A DNA stretch of 64,000 bases from Photobacterium jeanii (GTDB taxonomy: Bacteria; Pseudomonadota; Gammaproteobacteria; Enterobacterales; Vibrionaceae): contig NZ_LVHF01000012.1 in the NCBI RefSeq assembly GCF_001650345.1, positions 124,001 to 188,000 of the forward strand, written 5' to 3'. Shown piece after piece: positions 8,582-16,772 of the stretch. Position numbers and translations under genes: made by a program. Numbering within the stretch: the first letter of the stretch is position 1; every line of letters starts with the position of its first letter. The notes beneath the pieces are model-generated. The model worked only from the letters and a program-made list of their open reading frames with translations. It made no database searches and was not told where the DNA came from.

Positions 8582-10735
8582 ATGAAATACAAACTATCAC
8601 TCGTTGCTAGCTCAGTAATACTAGCGGTTTCACCAATGCTACATGCTCAAGAAGCGGTTTCAGTATTTGATGAGGTGGTTGTATCGGGTACGCGTTCGGA
8701 AGAGAGTATTAAAAACGTACCTAATAGTATTGCTAAAGTTACAGATGAGACTCTTTCTGAAAATTTAGCATCTGACATACGTGATGCTGTTAAGTATGAG
8801 CCTGGCGTCAGTGTCAACGGTGGTGGTCGCTTTGGTTTAAACGGCTTTAATATCCGAGGTATGGATGAAAGTCGTGTGAAAGTTATGGTTGATGGCGTTA
8901 AACAGCCTGTTTCTTATAATCCGGGCTCTGCTGAAATGCGTTTCAATCAAAACATGTATGAAGTAGATACATTGACAGCAATTGAAATTAATAAAGGTCC
9001 TTCTTCTACCTTGTATGGAAGTGATGCTCTAGGTGGTGCTGTAATGCTTCGAACAAAGAATCCTGAGGATTTGCTCGAAGCAGGTGATGATACGCATGTA
9101 GGTTTTAAAACGGGTTATAAAAGTGCGGACGAGTCATTTAAACAAACACTAACGTTAGCAAATCGTACTGGTGATTTAGAAACCATGCTTATTTATACGC
9201 ATGTTGATGGTAATGAAACAAAAGTGCATAAAGATGGAGCTGACATTAACGGTCCGGAGCGTGGTCAAGCAGACCCATATAGTTACCGCCAAGATAATGT
9301 ATTAGCTAAAGCATTCTATCAAGTAAATGATACTAACCGTGTTGGAATTACGGGAGAGTATTTCACTCGTCAAGCTGAAGGCCGCCTTCTGAGCAAAGAC
9401 GGTTATGAAATTATGCCTGGCTACAAATATACGAATAACTATGGCGTGGATGATGATTACCGTATTCGTCTTGGCTTAGAGCATGAGTGGTTGGCAGATA
9501 ACGTGGCATTCGACACGTTGAAGTGGCAAGCGAACTGGCAAAAAATTAAAAGTGATCATGATACACAAGATCATACGGATGCGAAGGGCTTGCGAAACCG
9601 AAATCGTAATGGTGTGAATAAGAGTTATCAGCTTGATGCTCAGTTTGATAAAGAATTAGCATTTGCATCTAGCCGCCATCAACTTATCTACGGTTTAACA
9701 GGTTCTAAAGAAAACTTCGTTCTTAATTACACGGATACGAATTTAGATACTGGTGTTCCAAACGAGAAAGGAGCAGAAATCCCAGAAGCAGATTCAACAC
9801 AATGGGGTGTATTCCTGCAGGATCAAGCTTTTATGTTTGATGATGCATTTGTTGTAACTGCAGGTGTGCGTTATGACTCGTTCGAGTCAAAACCGATTGA
9901 TACAACTAAATACCCTGAGCATAAGAGTAGCGCATTTACTGGTAAGCTAGGTGCTGTGTATCACTTTAATCAAAACTTGAGTACTTTCGCTCAGTTTAGC
10001 CAAGGCTTTAAAGCTCCAACGCTGCAAGACCTGTACTACTTCTACGGTATGGGGGCGGTATATCTTCCAAACCCAGATCTTAAGCCAGAAGAGAGTCAAT
10101 CTTACGAGCTTGGTCTACGTGCGAATAATCAGCTAGGTGATTTAGAGTTAGTTGGTTTCTATAACGACTACAAAAACTTTATTGCTGAAGACTACGTTGG
10201 TAAAAACGTTGATAATAAAGATGTCTACACCAAGAAAAACATCGGCAAAGCGAAAATATATGGTGCTGAATTTAAAGGTAATTTATACCTTGATGAAGCT
10301 CTGGGCGCACCTATGGGTACTTACTCTCGTTTATCTCTAGCGTACGCGAAGGGGGAAAATAAAGAGACTGGTGAAGCAATTGAAACCGTAGCTCCACTGA
10401 CTGCTGTTCTTGGGGTGGGCTATGATGCGCCAAGTGAGAAATGGGGTAGTGTAATGAGTATTACAGCTGTCGCATCTAAGAAAGGTGATGATTGGGAAAA
10501 ACCATCAAATGGTGCTGAAGCAAATATTGAAGCACCAAGTTATGCAGTTGTTGATCTAACGGCTTACTACCGACCAACACAAGATCTAACCTTGCGTGCT
10601 GGTTTGTTTAATGCGTTTGATGAGAAATACTGGTTATACCAAGATCTAAATGGTATTACTGAATCAAGTAAAGGCATTGACCGCCGTACTCAACCAGGTC
10701 GTAACTGGGGCATTAACTTAGACTACGCGTTTTAA
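8582..10735 (+). CDS. TonB-dependent haem/haemoglobin receptor, HutA/HupA-like
   Basis: This outer-membrane transporter has 717 residues. The signal peptide (MKYKLSLVASSVILAVSPMLHA) is followed by a TonB box (FDEVVVSG), a plug domain (NIRGMDESRVKVMVDGV; INKGPSSTLYGSDALGGAV) and a 22-strand-type barrel ending in the aromatic tail NLDYAF. The haem-receptor boxes GFKAPTLQDLYY (FRAP box) and LPNPDLKPEES (NPNL box) lie near residues 475-505. No histidine lies between the boxes, where many haem receptors have an axial ligand; tyrosines are there instead. The upstream Fur box implies induction under iron limitation. Family is secure; haem rather than another iron source is likely but inferred. Confidence 0.88.
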   Translation: MKYKLSLVASSVILAVSPMLHAQEAVSVFDEVVVSGTRSEESIKNVPNSIAKVTDETLSENLASDIRDAVKYEPGVSVNGGGRFGLNGFNIRGMDESRVKVMVDGVKQPVSYNPGSAEMRFNQNMYEVDTLTAIEINKGPSSTLYGSDALGGAVMLRTKNPEDLLEAGDDTHVGFKTGYKSADESFKQTLTLANRTGDLETMLIYTHVDGNETKVHKDGADINGPERGQADPYSYRQDNVLAKAFYQVNDTNRVGITGEYFTRQAEGRLLSKDGYEIMPGYKYTNNYGVDDDYRIRLGLEHEWLADNVAFDTLKWQANWQKIKSDHDTQDHTDAKGLRNRNRNGVNKSYQLDAQFDKELAFASSRHQLIYGLTGSKENFVLNYTDTNLDTGVPNEKGAEIPEADSTQWGVFLQDQAFMFDDAFVVTAGVRYDSFESKPIDTTKYPEHKSSAFTGKLGAVYHFNQNLSTFAQFSQGFKAPTLQDLYYFYGMGAVYLPNPDLKPEESQSYELGLRANNQLGDLELVGFYNDYKNFIAEDYVGKNVDNKDVYTKKNIGKAKIYGAEFKGNLYLDEALGAPMGTYSRLSLAYAKGENKETGEAIETVAPLTAVLGVGYDAPSEKWGSVMSITAVASKKGDDWEKPSNGAEANIEAPSYAVVDLTAYYRPTQDLTLRAGLFNAFDEKYWLYQDLNGITESSKGIDRRTQPGRNWGINLDYAF

Positions 10736-10755
10736 TCAACGTTGATTCTAAAATG

Positions 10756-10782
10756 AAAACCGCGCTTTGGCGCGGTTTTTTT
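10756..10782 (+). terminator. Terminator of the haem receptor gene
   Basis: AAAACCGCGC, loop TTTG, GCGCGGTTTT followed by more T: a 10-bp perfect stem with a U-tract, 20 bases after the stop codon. Confidence 0.9.
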
Positions 10783-10834
10783 GCGATGAATTTCGAGTGT
10801 TTTGATATTACAGAAATTATATTTCAGTTAGATT

Positions 10835-11815
10835 TTACTGTTCCCAATTAATATTTCTTAGCCTTTGTAATTCTGAATCTGTTAGTGAATAGTTGTAAAT
10901 TTTATTATGATTATATTTCACAGTGTGGTTAGATATATACGTATGAGCATTACTTTCTATCGATGATATTTGCTCAATTGATAAGTCTTTCTTCAAATTT
11001 TCAATGTTCATATTAAGTGATATACCCACTGAGCTTAAATCTGAGCTTTTATCTCCAATAAAATGATTGTAAATGTAATAGAAGTAATAAGCGTTTTCAA
11101 TCGCTATGTTTTTATCTTGTTTAAAACGTAAATTATAATTTTGCGCTAAAGATAAAATAGCATCTGCATCGCCGCTATTTAATAAAGGGGTGATGATTTT
11201 TAATGCTCTTTTATAGTTGCCTTCAATAAAGTGATCTGTTGATTTTATTATTATGGCTTTGTTGAATTTTTTATCTAGTGATAATTCTAAATGTTTATTA
11301 GCAACTTTTTTCCGATTTCTATCAAAAAAGAAGAACCCCCCTCCGTTGATATAATATTTATATAATTCATAATGTGATCTTCCATCTCCATTATCTGCAC
11401 CAAATGTAAGCCACTTAACTCGATTATCCATGAAAGATAGAAGATGCACTGCATAATTATCTCCACTCGTGGCTCTTTTAGATAATATTGGAGTAATAAA
11501 ATTTTTTAGGTCTTTCCCTAGCCCAAAGTCATGGTATGTTAAGCTAACTATTGCGTTGATGTTGCCATCATATGCTGACTTTTTTAGGTTGATATATTCA
11601 TCTCGACTGAATGAAAAAGGGTTGATGTTAAATGTTTTTGCATAAATATAGCGAGACTCTGCGCTCATGACCTCTATGTTTTCTAGTACAACTCTAGTTT
11701 CTTCATACCGATTTTGTAGAAATAGTGTTTCTGCTAATTTGTATTGTAAGTTTGAGTTTGAAAAGCAAGCTTGTGACCAAAAAAAGCAAAAAAACAAAAT
11801 TATTTTTCTTGTCAT
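10835..11815 (-). CDS. Exported Sel1-like repeat protein, candidate T6SS immunity protein
   Basis: This 326-residue protein has a hydrophobic leader (about residues 5-18) ending SQAC-FSNSN, which could be processed by signal peptidase I or, less convincingly, as a lipoprotein at Cys17. The mature part shows several degenerate Sel1/TPR-like units (for example KKSAYDGNINAIVSLTY, GADNGDGRSHYELYKYY, LLNSGDADAILSLAQNYN). It is the last gene of the minus-strand PAAR-DUF4123-effector cluster, 96 bases after the effector stop. Sel1-repeat proteins in that position are known immunity proteins for several T6SS effectors. Its export points to a periplasmic or membrane target. Very A+T-rich. Function is inferred from position and architecture. 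Confidence 0.6.
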   Translation of the reverse strand: MTRKIILFFCFFWSQACFSNSNLQYKLAETLFLQNRYEETRVVLENIEVMSAESRYIYAKTFNINPFSFSRDEYINLKKSAYDGNINAIVSLTYHDFGLGKDLKNFITPILSKRATSGDNYAVHLLSFMDNRVKWLTFGADNGDGRSHYELYKYYINGGGFFFFDRNRKKVANKHLELSLDKKFNKAIIIKSTDHFIEGNYKRALKIITPLLNSGDADAILSLAQNYNLRFKQDKNIAIENAYYFYYIYNHFIGDKSSDLSSVGISLNMNIENLKKDLSIEQISSIESNAHTYISNHTVKYNHNKIYNYSLTDSELQRLRNINWEQ

Positions 11816-11911
11816 TACAACTCCACGTATATCTTGTTCTTTAAGTTATTAAATATTTATGATTCATAGGCTAATAATAAATATCACTCATGATTATCAG
11901 AGCGATTATAA

Positions 11912-14900
11912 TTATTTAATAAGTTCTAATGAGGTTGACTTTTGAAGGTAACCTGCTGACTTGAAGCTTCCTCTTGCTAACTCTGAAGTTCTATCTAGAT
12001 GTTTTTTTATTACATCTTCATATCTTTCTTGATTAGCAAGTATATCTAGATGAAGGCGACTAGTGATATAATTAAGTTTGGTTTTCCAATTGTTCTTTCT
12101 TATTAGCATTTCTAAAACTTCTCGCTGTTTAATTTTTGGAGTGCTAACTTCTTTGGATAAATAGCTCCATATTTTTTCAAGCTCTATGTTATAAGTAAGC
12201 AGCCTTTTTTCTTTTATATTTGGGTAAACTCTAGGAGCCATTAAATAAAATGCTTCCTCTAATTGCCTTTCTGTTGTTTTGAGCTCTATCTGAGACTCTT
12301 TTGCATTAATATATAAAAAGTTTACTACCTTGCATAAGGCAATTTGCTGCAAAGCTTGAACTTCATGTTTGTTGAAAGGAATTGTTTTATCATCTGATAA
12401 CTTTACATTAATTTCGTAACTTTCTTGAATTAATGTGTTAATTAATGGGCCTAAAGCTTCTGGTACCATATTAACAATCCATTTACTAAGTATATCATCC
12501 CTACCAAAAGCTATTGCATAAGCAGTATTTCCAGACTTTTTGAAGTCAAAGATATCTAATATTTTGTCTAGTGTATCTTTCTTTTGAGCAAGGTAGAAAC
12601 CTATATTTGTTGTAGTATAGATCATTAATTGAGATAGTATTGATAGCCTTTTAAAACTATCTTCATCGGCAATATCAAGACGGTGATAATTACTCTTTCT
12701 CAAAATACGTTGAAACATCCACACCCAAGCACCTAAAGCTTCTCCGTTGACTTCTCCATATATTTCTACTTGGCTATATTTAACCGGAATTGTAACACTA
12801 ACGTATAGCTTTTTCTTTTTCATGGAAAAGTAAATGGGACATTTTGCTTCATAGCCGATGGTACATTTGATTGCGGCTCGTATCAAAGTCATAGCTTTTA
12901 TGTTTGAAGGAACAATATAATCGGGAATTGCTTCTACATTGTCATTGGTTGACGTTGTAGGTAAATGCCACAGAACATAACAAGCCATTTCAGCTCCAAT
13001 TTTTGCCTCTGCTTTTAATGAGGCTGCTTCAGAGCTTATTCCTCCTTTATTATCAATCTCGTATAGTGAAGGGATTGATAATCCATCTTTCGATAATTCT
13101 AATTGTTTTGATACAGCAAGATTAACTCCAGCAAAACCAAACGCATCGAATGAAAATTTAGCTTGTATTGCGCCAATACAATACTCAAAATACTTTTTAT
13201 TATTATTGGAATCAATGTAGGGAAACTCAATAAGCTGAGTTGTATCAATGTTTTCATTATTAGGTAAACATATGAATTTTTCCCCTGTAATGGCTTCGAC
13301 CAGGCTTATGTTACCTGTTCGTAAAGCAAATTCAGTTTTCATTTCAAACTTGCCAAGTTCATATTTCTTAGAGCCGTCGCTGCCTTTGGTTTTGCTTACA
13401 TATCCAGAATAAGTTCTGTGTGTATTCTGGTGATCTATGGTTAACGCCTTATCAACAAAAGCTGAATAATCACGTTTAGATATAAGCCTAATAAGCTGTG
13501 CTTGATAGCTGTCATTAAATGGGTTGATTCGATTTGACAGTGTTTGGCTGTAAAGAATTCTCTGTATTGTTTCCTTCCAAGTTGTAATGTCACCATTTAG
13601 AGCATTTACAATGATGTTTTTGTTTTTCAAATGTTTTTCAAGCTTTTCTGTTAAGAATAAACCTTTACTACAGAACCAAGAGCTTTTAATAGGGACTTTG
13701 ACTACCTCATATGATAGTAGTTTAAAAAAAGCCTCATCTGAAGATTTCCTTGATTTGTAAATGCTGCTTTTTCTATCTTCCGCTGATTGTGGTAAGTGTA
13801 TTAAACTTATGTGTCTTAGCCCATCAGCGATATTTGAATTAGAGCTTTGTGCATTCTCAACTCTCAAATACTCCCTCAATGGATATCGGTCAAGCATTAG
13901 CGACTCCATCGGTTTGGATTTATAATCGCTGATATCCCATACTAAAAAAAATGTCCCTTTACAGAGTGCAATAGCTTTATGTGCGTAGTCTTTAAATTTA
14001 TCTTTTTTCAATAAGATATTTTTAAGTATAGTGTATTCTTCTTCAAGAATAAACTGTGGTGGAATAGCGTAATGGTTAGTTGCATTAGATAAAGATTTTA
14101 ATTTATCTCTAATACTTTTAGTTATAATTTGTTCTTGCTTTTCATAATGGTAGTATATTGATAAAATTTCTTGACCGTATTCTGTCGCAGTCATCTCACT
14201 GTGTTTGCTTTGTTCTGTTATTTTTTTTGTTTTGAAATTGATTGAGGTGTCAGAAGCGAGTTCTTTTAAAAAATCATCCTTGATATTACATTCGATACCT
14301 AGTGCTAACTCAGGTGTGGCTATACCAACAAAGGCTAATTTTTCGATGATATCAACAAGTTTTTTGTATGATTTTATTTTCACTTCTAACTCATTTTTTC
14401 GTCTTCTCTCAGCAATTGTAGCAGCATCTTTTACGTTGTATGTTAAATTGCTTTTTTTATAGAAATCTGCGATAGAGGAGATCTCATTCTGAAGAGTGCT
14501 TATTTGGCTTTTAGGTGAGTTGTAGTTTTCAATTTCGAATTTCTTTTTTACTTTAAAGTATTTCGCTAGAAGTTTTTTTATTTCAGTCTCTCTTGGGCTG
14601 TATAAAGTGCCAGAATCATAAATGTATCCTTTCTTGCGAGCAATTGTTACGGCTTCTGATTTGCAATTTTCGATAAAACGTATTTTATCATTATATACAT
14701 AAGTAAAGCCTTCTCTTGGAACAAAGGTATTATATTTTTCTTTATATTTTAGTGCCTCTTTGCGAGCGTTTTTTATCCAAAGCTTATCATTTTCATATTG
14801 TACTTTCTTAGACTTAGGTATGAATGCTTCGATATCTGCTTTAATGAGCCCATCGATAGCATCAGCTTCGGATAAACTAGTAATTATATCTTTAGAGTTG

Positions 14901-15121
14901 TCTTGAATTGCTTCTTCAATTTTGCTTTCAGCGATATTTAATTTTTCGCAAGCGTTTTCAGTTAACAAATAAAAGTTTTTACTTCCAACTATGTATATAA
15001 GATCTTGGAATCTTTTTTCATTGCTGCATTTCTCGCATGAATCAATGCTTTCGTCTTGGATCGGAAATGGTTCAATTTCCGGGGATTTATCTGCAGTCGG
15101 TAGAATAATCTTATTAATCAT
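11912..15121 (-). CDS. Large uncharacterised protein, candidate T6SS effector
   Basis: This 1069-residue protein is encoded directly behind a PAAR and a DUF4123 adaptor; its ATG overlaps the adaptor stop by 8 bases. AAGGA upstream of the ATG at 15121 supports that start over the longer frame. The N-terminal region is Lys/Glu-rich with an early C-x2-C (SCEKC) and long helices. The middle contains an Ala/Gly-rich alternating section (GAIQAKFSFDAFGFAGVNL; SLKAEAKIGAEMACYVLW) of a kind I associate with some large T6SS cargo proteins. The C-terminal third is helical and mildly hydrophobic in places (LSILSQLMIYTTTNIGFYLA). I see no lipase GxSxG, nuclease HNH or NlpC/P60 signature and no clear transmembrane helix. 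Toxic activity unknown; effector status rests on gene order. Confidence 0.6.
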   Translation of the reverse strand: MINKIILPTADKSPEIEPFPIQDESIDSCEKCSNEKRFQDLIYIVGSKNFYLLTENACEKLNIAESKIEEAIQDNSKDIITSLSEADAIDGLIKADIEAFIPKSKKVQYENDKLWIKNARKEALKYKEKYNTFVPREGFTYVYNDKIRFIENCKSEAVTIARKKGYIYDSGTLYSPRETEIKKLLAKYFKVKKKFEIENYNSPKSQISTLQNEISSIADFYKKSNLTYNVKDAATIAERRRKNELEVKIKSYKKLVDIIEKLAFVGIATPELALGIECNIKDDFLKELASDTSINFKTKKITEQSKHSEMTATEYGQEILSIYYHYEKQEQIITKSIRDKLKSLSNATNHYAIPPQFILEEEYTILKNILLKKDKFKDYAHKAIALCKGTFFLVWDISDYKSKPMESLMLDRYPLREYLRVENAQSSNSNIADGLRHISLIHLPQSAEDRKSSIYKSRKSSDEAFFKLLSYEVVKVPIKSSWFCSKGLFLTEKLEKHLKNKNIIVNALNGDITTWKETIQRILYSQTLSNRINPFNDSYQAQLIRLISKRDYSAFVDKALTIDHQNTHRTYSGYVSKTKGSDGSKKYELGKFEMKTEFALRTGNISLVEAITGEKFICLPNNENIDTTQLIEFPYIDSNNNKKYFEYCIGAIQAKFSFDAFGFAGVNLAVSKQLELSKDGLSIPSLYEIDNKGGISSEAASLKAEAKIGAEMACYVLWHLPTTSTNDNVEAIPDYIVPSNIKAMTLIRAAIKCTIGYEAKCPIYFSMKKKKLYVSVTIPVKYSQVEIYGEVNGEALGAWVWMFQRILRKSNYHRLDIADEDSFKRLSILSQLMIYTTTNIGFYLAQKKDTLDKILDIFDFKKSGNTAYAIAFGRDDILSKWIVNMVPEALGPLINTLIQESYEINVKLSDDKTIPFNKHEVQALQQIALCKVVNFLYINAKESQIELKTTERQLEEAFYLMAPRVYPNIKEKRLLTYNIELEKIWSYLSKEVSTPKIKQREVLEMLIRKNNWKTKLNYITSRLHLDILANQERYEDVIKKHLDRTSELARGSFKSAGYLQKSTSLELIK

Positions 15122-15935
15122 ATTTAAATCCTTGATTCTGTTTGATCGAATCAACTAAAAAGCATGCTTCTTTCCATTTTTCAGTAAAAGAAGTATTTTG
15201 CGATGTAAGGTGTATCCAATAGTTGTGTTTAAGTAGCTCAGGGAAGGATAATATTAAATTCTCCCATTCTTTATATTCCTTTTTGTTATATTTACCTGAC
15301 TCGATCAATTTCACAAGAGATGTAGCGCTGTCATATATTATGGTGTTGCTTATTTTTTTCCATTTTTCGTAATATCCTAGGTAATAAGCCATTCTTTGAT
15401 TTTTTAAATTGGCTCTAAAACTATCATCTATTTTTAGTTTATAATTGTCTGATGAGTTTTTTAATAAAGAATGATTCCAACTTAAGCGTGAGTATGATGG
15501 AGTGAATGTTTCTTTAATATCTTTACCAAAATACTCAGGCTGTTTTTTTATTAAGTAAGATGCTGTTATTGGCGAATAAAAACGCAGCAGGCAAATACCC
15601 TCTTTCTTTATGTCGCTTTCAACCGTCAACATGTATGCTAATTTTTGTTGAAGCTCATCTAATGCTAAATTAGAATTTAGTACAATTCCGGCAATTTTGT
15701 TCTTTGCTTTTTCTAATAATATTTCGTTGTTTGATTCTAATTTTATTATTATTGGGCTGACATCAAGGTTCCCATCATAAGGAGTATTACAAAATAGTGG
15801 CACCCAGTCATTACAAATAATGTTGTTGTAAACATCTATTTGTTTGTCATTAAAATAATTAATATCAAGGATTAAATATAAGCTATTGTTTTCTAATTCA
15901 AGCAATTCTTTTGAAGTTAACGCGGACATTTGCAT
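15114..15935 (-). CDS. DUF4123 adaptor/chaperone for T6SS effector loading
   Basis: This 273-residue cytosolic protein carries the core hallmark of DUF4123 adaptors, an LRFYSP motif (in GICLLRFYSPITASYL) followed by the KKQPEYFG segment, and a C-terminal helical part. DUF4123 proteins (Tap-1/TEC family) bind a specific effector and help mount it on the VgrG-PAAR tip without being secreted. The start codon lies inside the end of the PAAR gene (about 19 bases overlap, with GGAG just upstream) and its stop overlaps the effector start. The three genes are therefore translationally coupled. The sequence divergence is large, so the domain call is from motif plus context. Confidence 0.72.
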   Translation of the reverse strand: MQMSALTSKELLELENNSLYLILDINYFNDKQIDVYNNIICNDWVPLFCNTPYDGNLDVSPIIIKLESNNEILLEKAKNKIAGIVLNSNLALDELQQKLAYMLTVESDIKKEGICLLRFYSPITASYLIKKQPEYFGKDIKETFTPSYSRLSWNHSLLKNSSDNYKLKIDDSFRANLKNQRMAYYLGYYEKWKKISNTIIYDSATSLVKLIESGKYNKKEYKEWENLILSFPELLKHNYWIHLTSQNTSFTEKWKEACFLVDSIKQNQGFKYD

Positions 15936-16414
15936 TTATCTCCAAGGGTGCAGTTACCTCCGTTCTGTAAACCGCAAACAGGGACAAGTTGAGTTTCAAT
16001 CTCTACAGCACGGACAATAGCCTCATGAAAATCAGGGCTTGCGCTCTCAAATTCTTTTTGCTCATTATTATTAGTGCCGCCTGAGTTTTTAGTAGAGCCT
16101 CCTCCTGCTGGCCCACTACTTTTTTCACCAATCAGAACAGTTCCGTTACCAACAACGACTTTTCCACCGTGTGAGGTTGAATCGCCCATACGTGCTGCTG
16201 GTTTGCCATTAATAAAAACGCCCGATGAGCCAGAAGCGATGCTATCTGGCGGGCCTCCGTAGCATACTAATCTGTCACCTTGACGTGCTGCTGGCATGCC
16301 GCCGATGAACACGTTTGAAGATCCTGCTGCGACGGGGCCACCAACGTGAGGTGTTTTCCCTGAATATTGAGGGCAGGTGTGATGACAGCCGATATATGCA
16401 GCGGGCTTACCCAT
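15917..16414 (-). CDS. PAAR-domain T6SS spike-tip protein with a Cys-rich tail
   Basis: Residues 1-97 form a canonical PAAR domain that caps the VgrG spike: repeated G-x-NVFIGGMPAARQGD and G-x-GVFINGKPAARMGD units, GGPVAAGSS, and His/Cys residues (CHHTC, SHGG) for the metal at the tip. A Gly/Ser/Asn linker (98-118) leads to a 47-residue tail with four cysteines at 147, 155, 161 and 163 (the CTLGDKCKCPR end), unlike a bare PAAR protein. The ATG at 16414 gives the usual MGKPAAYIG start; AGGAG lies about 10 bases upstream. It is the first gene of the cluster, coupled to the DUF4123 gene by overlap. Confidence 0.9.
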   Translation of the reverse strand: MGKPAAYIGCHHTCPQYSGKTPHVGGPVAAGSSNVFIGGMPAARQGDRLVCYGGPPDSIASGSSGVFINGKPAARMGDSTSHGGKVVVGNGTVLIGEKSSGPAGGGSTKNSGGTNNNEQKEFESASPDFHEAIVRAVEIETQLVPVCGLQNGGNCTLGDKCKCPR

Positions 16415-16772
16415 GGCGACACTTCTCCTAAAGCGCTGGTAAGCCAATTACACCAAATGCCTACGATCTCTATATATGAGAGTTGCTGAGCACAGTGAAA
16501 TTATCTATCAACTTACCTAGCTTGAACGGTGCGAAATAATGAAACCTATGGAACATAGGTAAAGATGAAATTTAGCATGTGGGCTAGCAGCGAGACAATT
16601 TGAGCGAGCTTAGTAATTTGATGGCAATCTTAATTTATGGATTTAAATCGCAAATCAATAAAATTACAGAAATGTCATTAGTTAAATATTGGGAGAGAAA
16701 TTATAGCTAGTGGTTATTAATTGTGGGGAAGTATTTAAATAACCACTAACTATTGGCAAGTGAGAATAAAGC
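16415..16772. other. Intergenic spacer between the T6SS module and radD
   Basis: 358 bases, A+T-rich, no convincing open frame on either strand. It must hold the promoter of the minus-strand PAAR operon and the 3' end of the radD transcript. I see no strong hairpin terminator, direct repeat or tRNA remnant that would mark an insertion boundary. Confidence 0.6.

Noticed and set aside
11912-15121. VasX-type pore-forming effector
   Set aside because: The early C-x2-C and Ala/Gly segment are only vaguely similar and no clear C-terminal transmembrane helices are visible, so the class was not assigned.
16415-16772. Insertion-site scar (tRNA fragment or direct repeat) beside the T6SS module
   Set aside because: No tRNA-like sequence or matching repeat was found at either side of the 10.8-16.4 kb segment.
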